Positions 11,292 to 21,382 of a stretch of 64,000 bases of DNA are shown piece by piece. Each line of letters starts with the position of its first letter. Within the stretch, counting starts at the first letter, position 1. The notes beneath the pieces are model-generated. The model was not told the origin of the DNA and ran no database searches. It worked only from the letters and a program-made list of their open reading frames with translations. A program made the translations under genes and the position numbers. Source of the stretch: Warburgia ugandensis (taxonomy: Eukaryota > Streptophyta > Magnoliopsida > Canellales > Canellaceae); assembly GCA_035236585.1 (NCBI GenBank), contig CP141136.1, positions 24,906,926 to 24,970,925 of the forward strand, read 5' to 3'.

Positions 11292-11408
11292 TGGGCCAAT
11301 ATTAAACATATCAACTGACTGATAGTTGTATCTTTGTATATATAGTATAGGGGTTTACGGAAGAATGATATAATCCCATAAAACACGTATTACACTTTCT
11401 CTAATGCA
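11292..11408 (-). repeat. Copia 3' LTR (left copy) and purine tract
   Basis: It shares gtatatatagta, gggtttac-gaagaatgatataat and tacactttct with the LTR at 16711-16840. On the minus strand the purine run AACTTGAGGGAG (11420-11409) directly precedes it, as a polypurine tract should. Confidence 0.7.
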
Positions 11409-11529
11409 CTCCCTCAAGTTGAATGTTCTAGCGGCAGAACTTTCTACTTGTTTTGTAATCAAAAGCCAATTGGATGCTAGCGGTTTGGGGAAGATGGCTG
11501 ATGTTGGAAGATACTTGACATGTATGATG

Positions 11530-11655
11530 AAAAAAGGACAGTCCTGTTGCATGAAGCTCTCGCGTATGCAGGGTCTAGGGAAGGGGCAGGTCACAAGGGT
11601 CAATAGTACGCAGCCTTTGCATTTTACAAGAGGTTGTTTTCACGCCTTGAACATG
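11530..11655 (-). mobile_element. Au-type SINE, 5'-truncated copy 2
   Basis: The minus strand reads GGCGTGAAAACAACCTCTTG, then ATTGACCCTTGTGACCTGCC, CCTAGACCC and GAAGCTTCATGC-like words. The tRNA-like box A/B half is missing. It lies in the copia relic just inside the 3' LTR. Confidence 0.7.
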
Positions 11656-11784
11656 TGAGTTCAACCTAATCAAAGACAAAATGAAAATCTACTTCAATGT
11701 GTTTTGCTAGCACGTGAAAAATGAGATTAGCACTAAGGTGTGTGCTGCCAAATGTTGCCAAACCAAATTGTCGGAGTTCAAAGT

Positions 11785-11954
11785 AAGGGCAGCCCCAATG
11801 CACGAAGCTCCCGCCTATGTGGGGTCCAGGGAAGGGGCAGACCACAAGAGCCTATAGTAGGCAGCCTTATCTTACATTTGCCAGAGGCTGTTTCCATGCC
11901 TTGAACCCATGACCTTAAAGTCACACGATAACAACTTTTACCATTGCACCAAGG
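11785..11954 (-). mobile_element. Au-type SINE, full copy 3 with perfect target duplication
   Basis: Flanked on both sides by cggagttcaaagt (11772-11784 and 11955-11967), a 13-bp perfect duplication that fixes both ends. The minus strand reads box A (TGGTGCAATGGTAAAAG), box B (GGTTCAAGGCATG), GGAAACAGCCTCTGGC, GTGGTCTGCCCC, TTCCCTGGACCCC, GGGAGCTTCGTGC and a GGGGCTGCCC end. It is non-coding and inserted in the copia RNase H region. Confidence 0.93.
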
Positions 11955-11967
11955 CGGAGTTCAAAGT

Positions 11968-13125
11968 CACAAGCCTAATTCATGGAGTAAGGAGCATACC
12001 TGAACCAGCTCAGCTGTGGCATCAGCAAGGGCTTTACATTCGAATTCTATTTATGAGCGAGCTATAGTGCACTACTTGTGAGACGCTTAGGAAATCAGGT
12101 TGCTTCCTAAATAAATGGCATATCCAGTTGTGGAGCACTGATCGTCTAGGAAATCTGCCTAGTCTGCACCGGTAAAGACTTGAGGTTAAGTGAGGAAATC
12201 TTTAATAAGAACAGCGCATGGGCGAGTCTATGCTTCAAGTATCGAAGGATCCATTTAGTAGCTTGCCAATGAACATCTGCGGGGGGGCACTGCATTTATT
12301 GGCAAGTTTATTCACCGCATAAGACAAATCCAGCCGTGTGAGTGCGCCAACTGTGCTACAATAAAGAAAAGGATCCAACAAGGGATTAACAGCATATTTT
12401 GACAACATGGTAGAGGAAGCCATGGATGTATCCATCGGTTTATCACCTGCCATCTTGGTGAATTCAAGCAAATATAGTATGTATTTTCGTTGAGGCATTA
12501 AGATTTCATGATCATTGCGATGAATTTGAATGCATAAGAAGTAATCGAGATACCTAAGATCTTTGAGATCAAAACGAGACTGAAGGGCTGAGACAATAGC
12601 TTGAAGAGCCTGATGATTATTACCGGTTAGATTAGCATCATCTACATAATTAACATCTAGAGAATAAAGCCACCACGATTATAAATGAAAGAGAACTATT
12701 AGTATGGGACCCAACATAGCCATACCATAATGGCAGAGGACTAACTTCGCAAAACATGCCCGTGGGGCCTACATGAGGCCAGAGTGATTTGTGCAATCGA
12801 CAAACATGATGAGGCTGAGATAGATCTATAGTCCAAAAGGTTGGCACATGAAAACCTCGTCCCTTTAGATCTCTGTGTAGAAATGCATTTGAGACATCCA
12901 ATTGTCATAGATGCTACTCATTTGAAACCGCAAGCGACAGTACTGTCCGTAAAGATGTTGGCTTGATGACAAGTGGATAAATGTTCATGTAATCAACACC
13001 TAGTTGTTGACTATAACCTTTTGCGATCAATCTGACTTTGTGTCTGTCAATTCGATCGATTGGCTTTGCGTTTGATCTTGAAAATCCATTTTCAACCAAC
13101 AACATTCATATTAGAAGACTATGGG
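11968..13125 (-). pseudogene. Copia reverse transcriptase and RNase H, broken
   Basis: From 13105 downward on the minus strand the RT start is recognisable: IDRHKVRLIAKGYSQQLGVDY and TSLRTVLSLAVSNE, then MDVSNAFLHRDLKG (frameshifted, about 12860-12901). Further on, MPQRKYILYLLEFTKMAG, STVGALTRLDLSYAVNKLAN (about 12235-12498) and an RNase H tail down to 11968 are seen. The copia YVDD catalytic box is not intact. Several stops and frame changes make it non-functional. Confidence 0.8.
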
Positions 13126-13391
13126 ACCAAGTTCCAAGTCTGATTTTTGAACAGTGCTTTTAATTCTCGTATAATAGCCACTTACCGATGACTCGAGTGC
13201 TTTGGCTAGAAGCGTGGTTCATGTTGCTTAAGATGAAGAGATAGAGCAGCGAATGGTAGTGGATGCTTATTTGAAAGATTAGCCTTGGGCCTGCTATTTT
13301 TGGTCATATGTCTTAACACCACGGAATATGTCCTTATAGCAGGTGGGGCAGGAGTTGACTTAGATCAATGTAGAGGTCTAAACCAGCTGCC

Positions 13392-14560
13392 TTAGGACTT
13401 GAATCTGATTAAAGGTTGAGATAGGAGGAGTGGAAGTATGAGATGGGGCAGTAGGAGGAGGACGGTTGTAGGCGTACTATGAATGGTGCAATGGAGAGGT
13501 AGAAAAATCCTCGAATTGAGGGATTGAGTTGGGATAGAAGGAGAAATTGGCGAGGGAGAGAGATTTGAAGGTGGTTGGTGTGACATTTCAAGAGAAGTAA
13601 AAAAGGAAGGTAAACTGGACACCTGGAAACTTGACTTCGATTGAGGACTGCTGAAATAAGGGAGAAGGATTAGGATCTTGTCCCACATGAGTATGAGATA
13701 GGTTGCTTGGAACTTGAATGAGGAGATAAAGATAGAATTCGCAGTCGGAAAGAATGAAGGAGAAATGGAATGCGTAGCTGTGGAAGGCGCCACTTCTTGT
13801 GATGATTGATCACAGTCTATTACAAGTAAAGGTGCTACAGTGGCATGGATAGTGGCCCCCCTAGATAGATAAATTCTGAAAAGGGAAGGTGTTTTCATCA
13901 AACATAACATGGCAAGCCACATAACTTCTACCAGATTTCCTATCAAGACATTGTACCCTAAGAATATGCGGGGAATTGTACGAAAATCAAATTTATGGTT
14001 ACTGTAGGGCTTAATAAATGGACAGGCTATGCAACCAAGGACGTTAAGATGAGAATGGTTAGGAGTTTAATTGTAGAGAAGTTAAGCAGAGCCTGCCATT
14101 TGAGAGCAAAATTATGCTTCGATTAATAAGAAGGCGAAGTGCCAATACCTCACTGGAACATTAGTATGAGCAAGTAGGGCCAGACTACTTTTAACCAAAT
14201 GTCGAGTTCTCCTTTCAGCAAACACGTTCTGCTCATGTGTGTGTGGACTCACAGGAATTGAAACGATTAAATAATTTTATATGCTCTCCTCCTAGACTGA
14301 CTAGAATTCTTTTGTTTTTCTATTAAATATCCTTTCTACATGAGCTTAAAATTGAGAAAAATAGAAAACAAATCAGATTTCTAAGACATTGGAAATGACC
14401 AAACATATTTTGAATAATCATCCATAAAAGTAACTACATATTTATCGTCATCGGATGAAGAGACATGAAATGAGCCTCGTACATCGAACAAATTAAATGT
14501 AATGGTCCTAGGCTAGTAGAGGAGGTGGGTCAGAGGGGAAGCACAGATGCTTTGCCACAT
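13392..14560 (-). pseudogene. Copia integrase and Ser/Pro-rich linker, broken
   Basis: Around 14380-14460 the minus strand reads SSDDDKYVVTFMDDYSKYVW, the usual start of the integrase core with its first aspartate. Around 13880-13946 a GKS-type C-terminal end (VEVMWLAMLCLMKTPSLF) matches copia integrase tails in a shifted frame. It is followed by a serine/proline-rich spacer (13392-13800) typical between integrase and RT. Confidence 0.65.
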
Positions 14561-14660
14561 TTGTTGAGTCTACACCTATGTGAGGTCAGCTATACATTTG
14601 ACTGACAAATTCGTGTGAACAAAAACACCTGCAACAGGAATAGAGCAACTATATCAGAAA

Positions 14661-15038
14661 TGTCAACAGTCGGTGATGGAAAAGTTGAAATCGGCACCGA
14701 TCAAATCAAACAATCAAGATTGGCACGCAAAACAAGATCTACTGCACTGCAGATCTTGACAATTGGATCATCCAAACCCTATATATAGGGGATAATCTTA
14801 TCTCTGCTGGTATGGGTGTAAGAAACAGATCCATTGATCTGAAGAGAGAAAGAGTGTGAGAGAGAGTAGAGTCGAGTGAGGATCTGGTTGTGATCATCCT
14901 CCTCCTCCAGATCAGGCCAAACCACGTAAAATCTTTGTGTTATCTTTTTGTGTGTGTTTGTGTTTTCATCATCTTCTTAGATCCAGCCCTTAGATCTGAA
15001 TGGATTCCCAAATCTATTCTCAACAGTGGTATCATAGC
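14661..15038 (+). mobile_element. LTR plus primer site of a second retroelement, plus strand
   Basis: It begins TGTCAACAGTCGG and ends TTCTCAACA at 15025. It contains a TATA-like ctatatatagggg and a CT/GT-rich tail. Base 15026 is followed by tggtatcatagc (15027-15038), a near match to the initiator-Met primer site. No second LTR or coding region follows, and the host copia frame resumes soon after. It is the 5' end of an otherwise lost element lying in opposite orientation. Confidence 0.65.
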
Positions 15039-15099
15039 TGGGCTTCCCCAACAACATTAATATGCAGCGCAAACAGACATTTTATTGGACTGACATAGT

Positions 15100-15480
15100 A
15101 ACTAATTGCATAATGGCTAGAACAAGATATTGTTGGATGACATGGCCCATCCTGCCAAGCCACACATTAAGAGGAACACACTCGCCTATCATCGCCATAG
15201 CAGACATTATTTGAGAAGTATTCTACTCAATCTTCTAGAGACCGCACAACGTGAAGAAGTGGCGTCCCGTGGCGGAGTCCTCAACAACAAAAATCCTAGG
15301 TAAAATTCAAAGAAATATTTATTATCTCCAACAAAAGAACTACCAGACAATAATTTCTTTTGAACAGAAGGCACATGCAGAATATTAGATAAATGGAACT
15401 TAAGAGAATTAGAAAAAAGTAGCACTTCCAATATGATCAATCCATAAACCTAATCCATTTCCCAATCACAGCTGATCTGG
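15100..15480 (-). pseudogene. Copia protease/pre-integrase segment, broken
   Basis: The minus strand carries SNILHVPSVQKKLLSGSSF and DNKYFFEF, the block between copia protease and integrase. About 50 codons later NVWLGRMGHV is a worn pre-integrase WH.R.GH motif. The reading frame is interrupted. Confidence 0.7.
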
Positions 15481-15673
15481 ACATCAATACTCATTTGCAA
15501 TATTGAGACTTGATGAGACCGATGCAACATGATGCGTAGCCCCAGTTTCTTAGTAGTACTCGTTAAAATCATCCCCCATTGAAGAAGAGTGGGAAGAAAA
15601 TGAGAGTTAGGATGATAGGTCGGTGAGGGTGGACTGTTGTGATTATAAGATGATCCAGTAGCAGAAGGATTTC

Positions 15674-15716
15674 GACATGGACTAGAAGTATGGCCGTATC
15701 TCTTATAGTTGCAGCA
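15674..15716 (-). pseudogene. Degenerate gag zinc knuckle of the copia relic
   Basis: The minus strand reads CCNYKRYGHTSSPC. The retroviral CX2CX4HX4C spacing is kept but the second cysteine is tyrosine (TGT to TAT), so the knuckle could not bind zinc normally. Confidence 0.65.
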
Positions 15717-15893
15717 CTGGACATTTTAGCCTGAGCAACTCCCTTGATTTGGATGGGAGGAGCTGTATGTGGCAGGTTTAGGGCCCCCCTGCGAGGCCCA
15801 CGCTGAAACTTGCTATGGCCTCATCACCCTGTTACTAAAATCACTCTGGGTTTAATTCGCTGTTGGCATAAGTGTGGCAGATGTAGATTATTG

Positions 15894-16357
15894 TCAGCAA
15901 TGCAACGTCCTGACTGATAAGGAGACAATGTAAAAACAGAACAGGAGACAGTAGGGATCTCGCCTGGATAGCAGCCACCATTTCACTATACACTCTGGAC
16001 CAAGATTCCAAAAGTCTGTCAAATTGAATTCGCCTGGCCTAATAGGACTTATAGCAGCGGCTAACTGATTGGCTATGAGCTTCGTCTTGGCTAGGTAGGC
16101 AGATACACTCAGATCACCCTTCTTGAGGCTTTGGAGTTGCATATGTAACTGAACTATTCTTGCTTCATTCATTACTCCAAACGCCTGCTCGAGACTGTCC
16201 CCAGCTTTCTTCGCATTTGCAACACCAACACAAAGTTGGAGTGCATCTTCAGAGCAACTAGCCATGATCCAACTGAAAACAGCTTGGTTATCCACATGCC
16301 ATTCTGAATATTAAGGATTAGGAATGGTTCGTTTCCATCCTTGTCTAGCAAGAACAT
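15894..16357 (-). pseudogene. Copia gag, broken
   Basis: Gag forms the virus-like particle. The minus strand shows SWLVALKMHSN and, in a second frame, FSWIMASCSEDALQLCVGVA, EQAFGVMNEARIVQLHMQLQ and SLKKGDLSVSAYLAKTKLIA. These match the UBN2/Retrotran_gag block of copia elements. A frameshift lies near the start of the match and the frame stops before the zinc knuckle. Confidence 0.8.
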
Positions 16358-16694
16358 AAGAGGGACAGGTATAGATCTATGTATCCTATCTTCTTATGAA
16401 AAATGACAACCGATTCAAATGAAGAAAGGGACAGAGCATAGTTTTTTGGGGTGATTTTAATGGTGAGCTGATGGGTGACATTCATCTTGGAAGATGTTGA
16501 GTTCTATGGGGAGGGAGGTGAGGATGTGGATGTTTTCTTGAATCAATAGACATGATACGTAAGATGCACAAATCCGATCAACTAGACGATCTAGATTAGA
16601 AAGAAAATTACAACGATAGACTAAAGGAACTTAGGCGAACAATGTCTGATGCTTGAGAGGAAGAGGAGAAGAGGACAGAGGATCGCCTTCTTAT

Positions 16695-16707
16695 GGCTTT
16701 GATACCA
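16695..16707 (-). other. Primer binding site of the copia relic (initiator-Met tRNA)
   Basis: The minus strand reads TGGTATCAAAGCC, one base from the standard TGGTATCAGAGCC, three bases inside the 5' LTR. Confidence 0.85.
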
Positions 16708-16710
16708 TAT

Positions 16711-16840
16711 TGAGATGGTATTCTCTCGTCTCAACCGATTGAGAGTTTTATCCTTGTATATATAGTGAAGGTTTACAGAAGAATGATATAATGATAAGAA
16801 TACCCATGAAACATATTTACACTTTCTTTAGTAGCCAACA
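16711..16840 (-). repeat. Copia 5' LTR (right copy)
   Basis: On the minus strand it starts TGTTGGCTACTAAAG and ends CCATCTCA, about 130 bp, with a TATA-like ctatatatacaagg. It ends 205 bases before the DUF4220 start codon. Confidence 0.75.
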
Positions 16841-17045
16841 ATGATTTTATTTCTAACAGTTCGGATCATCGAATTGACATGATTTTGAGCTATGGCCTGT
16901 CTAAGATAGGATCCAAGAGGTGAATTCTCTGATCCCAAGCTCCAAGCCCACATGTACTCTTCAGTTTGTTTCTTTACTGATCATGAATTCGTAAAACTGC
17001 AGAAGAAATTAAGATAGAAAGAGAAAGAAGCCGAATTAAAGAAAC

Positions 17046-19319
17046 ATGTCATTTTGGGACAAATATCCTCAACTCTGGAGTGAATGGGACAAGAAACAGG
17101 AGGACTGGAACGCATGGGAAATCCGAATTTTCATTCTATGGAGCCTTCTTCTACAAATCCTGTTAATCCAGTTTGCATCTCTACGTAAACGGAAAGCAGA
17201 TAAATGGGTGAGCCTTTTCATCTGGTCTACTTATCTCCTTGCTGATTGGGTCGCGGATTTCGCCCTTGGTCTTCTCTGCAACAGCCAAGGTGGTGAAGAA
17301 TGTGATAGCAACCAACCTGCTACCAAAATCAAGGCCTCTGCTTCGGCTAAAAAGGTTTCCAATGTTAGTGCCAATAATGGCCTTGTTGCGTTTTGGGCTC
17401 CATTTCTATTGTTACATCTTGGCGGTCCAGATACTATCACGGCTTTCGCGCTTGAAGATAACGAGCTCTGGCTGCGGCATTTACTTGGTCTTGGTTTCGA
17501 ATTCCTTGCTGCAGCTTATGTTTTTCTGAGATCTATTCCGCATAACGAATTTCTGATACCAACACTACTCATGTTTGTTGCTGGGCTTATAAAATACGGT
17601 GAGCGAACTTGCGCGCTTTACTTTGCTAGCATGAACGGTTTCAGAAATTCGTTGCTCAAAAAGCCCGATCCAGGTCCGAATTATGCAAAACTCATGGAGG
17701 AATACGCATCAAAGAAGGAAGCTGGAATCCCGGCGGAGATTCAAGTTACAAAGGAGCCCGAAAGTAACCCTGGCACTTCGGGACAGGTGGAAGAGGGAGA
17801 GAAAGAACTTAATGATGTGCAGGCAGTACAGTCGGCACATCGTTTTTTCAAAACCTTCAGGGGGCTTATTGTCGATCTCATCTTCAGTTTTCATGAGCGG
17901 AATGAGAGCATGGGTTTCTATCTCAATCAAACGGCTAAGAACGCGTTTCGGGTGATTGAGATTGAACTTGGTTTCGTGTACGAAGTGCTCTACACTAAGG
18001 CAGTCGTGATACATTCTAAATGTGGGTACATCCTACGTGCCATTTGCTCCTCTGCTATCCTGTTGGCATTCCTCTTCTTCTACTTCTTAGATAAACGCCA
18101 TTTTGACAAGCTTGACAAGGCAATTACTTATGCCTTGATCATTGGTGCAATGGCCTTGGATGCTAAAGCTCTTTGGATGCTCATTTTCTCAGACTGGACG
18201 ATAGTTCAGCTTCAGAAATGTCCAAGGATTGGCGGATTTGTCTCGAAGATCGCTGATCCCACTAATAACTCGAAATCCAAATGCCCCCCAATCATTTACA
18301 AAGCTCTTTCATGGATGATCCCGTTCAGATTCCACCATCCTAGATGGTCTGCATTAATTGCACAATGTAATTTGATCCACTTCTGCCTCCATGATCGAGA
18401 GACGTTCTGCCAAAAGACAATGGATCTATTGCACATCAAAGATTTGTGTGACGAGTGGCGATATACTTCCCATATAGAAGTTCCAGAAGAACTAAAGGAA
18501 TTCATGTTCACTGAGCTGAAGAAGAAGGCTGAGATGGCCAAGGATTGGAAGACCACCAAGCAATTATGTTCGCAAAGAGGTGACTGGGCTGTCGAACAAA
18601 GGGGTTATGTTTCTCACCAGCATATTACCCGAAGTGTCGGGGTCGAATTTGATGAGAGTCTTCTACTGTGGCACATAGCTACTGTCCTATTATATTACAC
18701 CAATGAACCATCCGATCAAAACAGTGAACGACCGATCCCAATTTCAACTTCGAACCACCGTCGATTGAGTAATGTCATATCGAATTATATGCTTTATCTT
18801 CTAGTATGGCAACCTAACATGATGTCAGCTACGGCCGGAATAGGGCAAATCCGTTATAGGGACACCTGTGCTGAGGCAAAGAACTTCTTCTTACGGTTGA
18901 GTAACGAAGCAGTGACCCAACCCGTTTCTTGTTGGCAATCATTCGTAAACCAAAAGAAAACAGATTTGAAAGCCGAACAAGCCCTAGCTGCTGAGGGTTT
19001 GCTCTCAGTTAGTACAGATGTGGAGCCCATAGCCGTGAAGGGAGATCGGAGCAAATCGGTTTTGTTCGATGCATGTATTTTGGCCAAAGAGCTAAAGACT
19101 TTACAGGAATGGAGGAGATGGGAGCTAATAAGCGCGGTGTGGGCCGAAATGCTAGCTTACTCTGCTAGTAGATGCAGAGGGCATTACCATGCCCAACGTT
19201 TAAGCAAAGGAGGAGAACTAATCACCTTTGTTTGGTTTTTGATGGCTCATCTGGGCTTGGGGGAACAATACCGAATAGATGCAGGTCAGGCTACAACTAC
19301 TTTGATTTTGGAAGAGTAG
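17046..19319 (+). CDS. DUF4220/DUF594 multi-pass membrane protein, 757 aa
   Basis: A plant-specific family member of unknown biochemical function. The coding region is a single uninterrupted exon, as is usual for the family. The N-terminus has the typical WNEWEIR-like start (NAWEIRIFILWSLLLQ). Hydrophobic segments at about residues 27-46, 53-77, 112-126, 147-162 and 168-184, then 327-348 and 359-381, fit the DUF4220 membrane domain (about 50-430). A soluble acidic loop (205-265) separates the two groups. The C-terminal DUF594 block (about 670-735) shows LFDACILAKELKTL, WELISAVWAEMLAYSA and GGELITFVWFLMAHLGLGEQ. The ATG at 17046 is the first in frame and agrees with the family start. No defect is visible. 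LTR elements end 205 bases upstream and begin 252 bases downstream. Homologues are often multi-copy. Confidence 0.93.
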   Translation: MSFWDKYPQLWSEWDKKQEDWNAWEIRIFILWSLLLQILLIQFASLRKRKADKWVSLFIWSTYLLADWVADFALGLLCNSQGGEECDSNQPATKIKASASAKKVSNVSANNGLVAFWAPFLLLHLGGPDTITAFALEDNELWLRHLLGLGFEFLAAAYVFLRSIPHNEFLIPTLLMFVAGLIKYGERTCALYFASMNGFRNSLLKKPDPGPNYAKLMEEYASKKEAGIPAEIQVTKEPESNPGTSGQVEEGEKELNDVQAVQSAHRFFKTFRGLIVDLIFSFHERNESMGFYLNQTAKNAFRVIEIELGFVYEVLYTKAVVIHSKCGYILRAICSSAILLAFLFFYFLDKRHFDKLDKAITYALIIGAMALDAKALWMLIFSDWTIVQLQKCPRIGGFVSKIADPTNNSKSKCPPIIYKALSWMIPFRFHHPRWSALIAQCNLIHFCLHDRETFCQKTMDLLHIKDLCDEWRYTSHIEVPEELKEFMFTELKKKAEMAKDWKTTKQLCSQRGDWAVEQRGYVSHQHITRSVGVEFDESLLLWHIATVLLYYTNEPSDQNSERPIPISTSNHRRLSNVISNYMLYLLVWQPNMMSATAGIGQIRYRDTCAEAKNFFLRLSNEAVTQPVSCWQSFVNQKKTDLKAEQALAAEGLLSVSTDVEPIAVKGDRSKSVLFDACILAKELKTLQEWRRWELISAVWAEMLAYSASRCRGHYHAQRLSKGGELITFVWFLMAHLGLGEQYRIDAGQATTTLILEE

Positions 19320-19571
19320 GAAAGAACTTGTAAAGAAAGCTTATTTCAAAAGCAAATGGAGTAGCTTGGAAGGATAAATTCGCAGTTCGTGTTTGCTACA
19401 CTCTTCATTGCTAGACCATGTCTGGTTTCAGTTTTTACTAGAAGTAGAAGTGAATTGGCCAGCCGAACTGATCAAAGGTGAGATTACTTTTATAAGGATT
19501 GTGGACGATTGCTGAAGCCTAAATATTTTTGTTGCTTTGGACTATGTTCAGAAGTTAGATTGTTAAATCAA
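19320..19571 (+). other. Likely 3' UTR of the DUF4220 gene, cut by an LTR element
   Basis: No second gene is seen. The downstream LTR element starts at 19572, so the transcript end is either in these 252 bases or inside the retroelement. Confidence 0.4.
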
Positions 19572-20602
19572 TGTTGATTGTTTAACCGTAAGTGCACAGG
19601 CTATTGTAGTGTAGTTTATGCAAGTACGGGTCGATCCCACGAGGACTTGATTTAAAATAATGAATTTTTCAATAAAAGAATAAAAATAAAAACTATACTA
19701 GAAATAAACTCAGAATAAACTAAAATTCAAATTTATTCAATTGTTGCAATTTATACAATTATTTATTCAAACGAAAACAGAAAATACAACTAAATAAAAA
19801 GTTTTGGATAAGCCTGTCCCTAGATAGTCAGCATGTGTATAAAACAAAACTAGAATAGCACAAGGACACAGATGGAATTAAAGTGGAGACTCATTGGGAA
19901 TTCCTCAAATCTTCTAGGGGTAGAATTGTAATTTTCCTGGGTTTCTGGTTTTTAACGAAAAACCAGGTGAAAACGTTGAGGGGAAGACCGTAGAAGGAGG
20001 GGGAAGAAGAGAGGAGAAAGGAGGAGGAAAGAGAGGAAAAGAAGGGAAAGGGAGAGAAGGAGATGGGGACATTGGGAATGGAAACCCGACTTGGGTTTCC
20101 TTCCCTGGGATGTCCGGAAGCGAGAAAATGGGAGAAAGTGAGAGGGGGAAGAAAGTGGGGAAAGAGGAGAAGAGGAGGAAGATTCAGGAGAAAACCCGTT
20201 CTAGGTTTTCTTCCCCAAGACCGTCCGGTGCTGCAGAGAAAGACCGCCGGAGAAGGAGGCAAGACCGGAGAGAAGCAGGAACGCAAGGGTGCTGGATCTC
20301 AATGGAAAAAAAATGACGCCCCTTATGGGCGTCGTCTAGTTCAGGGGCGGTCACGATGACGCCGAAGGAGATAAGGGAGAGAGCTGTGAAAGAGAAAGAA
20401 AACGAGGGGAGAGATGGATAGATTGTCAGCCAAAGTGGAGATTTGCGGCCGGTGATGAGAAGGGGGTTTGGCTATGCAGTCCCGGTTGGGCAGTGTGGCG
20501 TCGCCTGGACTGGGCAGACGGTGAACTGGGGAGAGGAGGAGAGCAGAGATGAAACCAAGCAGGTGGAAAGGAAGCAGCGTCTGGATAGTAGTGCAAAGCG
20601 TG

Positions 20603-20605
<3 letters not shown>

Positions 20606-20682
<77 letters not shown>
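20606..20682. repeat. (AG)n microsatellite in 3' LTR
   Basis: A pure AG run of about 38 units, at the same LTR position as the run at 27316-27392. Confidence 0.97.
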
Positions 20683-20684
<2 letters not shown>

Positions 20685-20908
20685 GGGCGTGGAAAAGAGA
20701 AATTGAGTAGGGGAGAAGTGTTGCGTTGAAAAGAATAGAGAGTAGAGGTGAGGAAGTTGAGAGAAAAAGAAAAGGTGGTGATCTGCCTCCAGTTTAGCTT
20801 AGAAGGAAGGTGGAGAATAGATGAGAAGAGGGAAAAGGAGGTGAGAAGAGTGAGCCAGCTAGCCCCAAAAAGAGAAAAACGTCCCCTTTGGGGACAAAAG
20901 AAGAGAAT

Positions 20909-20913
<5 letters not shown>

Positions 20914-20995
<82 letters not shown>
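20914..20995. repeat. (AG)n microsatellite, second run in 3' LTR
   Basis: A pure AG run of about 41 units. The matching position in the other LTR has only short GA runs and GA-rich sequence, so this one expanded after insertion or the other collapsed. Confidence 0.97.
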
Positions 20996-20999
<4 letters not shown>

Positions 21000-21371
21000 G
21001 TCCACTAGAATTCTAGACTTGCTAGAACTCTATTGGTCTTCAACTTTGTCCTGTCCTAGGATTCTTCAAATTCCATCTGATTTTCATGAAACTTCAGCTT
21101 CTTCATCTAATACCCTTGATTTGATCTGGAGCGTCCACGCCTGAGTCGATTAATCTGCAATGCATATGACCCAATTAGAATCATCTGAACCGTTCATTAT
21201 TCCTCTGATTAGCTTTAATTATTATTTGACTACTAAATCTTTCAATTTAATGGTTGATGGCCAATTAAAGTTAAAATGAAATATTTTATGTAAATTATTG
21301 AAATTAATGGCCTATATGCTCTAATTGAACACTAAATTAGGGGTATTTTGACCAAAATTAAACACTTAACA

Positions 21372-21382
21372 CACCCCCAACC
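21372..21382 (-). other. Polypurine tract of the gag-only element
   Basis: The minus strand reads GGTTGGGGGTG directly before the 3' LTR start TGTTAAGTG, where plus-strand DNA synthesis would be primed. Confidence 0.8.

Larger units (their letters stand above)
11292..16840 (-). mobile_element. Decayed Ty1/copia retrotransposon, minus strand
   Basis: In minus-strand order this reads: short 5' LTR (16840-16711), Met-tRNA primer site (16707-16695), gag, degenerate zinc knuckle, protease/pre-integrase, integrase, proline/serine-rich spacer, reverse transcriptase, RNase H, purine tract (11420-11409) and short 3' LTR. This is the copia order. Frames are broken throughout, and the element holds two SINEs and a foreign LTR. 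No matching target duplication is seen, so the outer limits are approximate. Confidence 0.8.
19572..21371 (-). repeat. 3' LTR of the gag-only element
   Basis: It matches the right LTR almost end to end but lacks that copy's internal duplication. It carries two long (AG)n runs at 20606-20682 and 20914-20995. Confidence 0.88.

Noticed and set aside
11287-16845. Target duplication for the minus-strand copia
   Set aside because: Flanks gaaag and atgat do not match; the left flank belongs to an older repeat, so the element limits stay approximate.
17231-19087. Several minus-strand and off-frame plus-strand open frames over the DUF4220 gene
   Set aside because: They are shadows of the long plus-strand gene.
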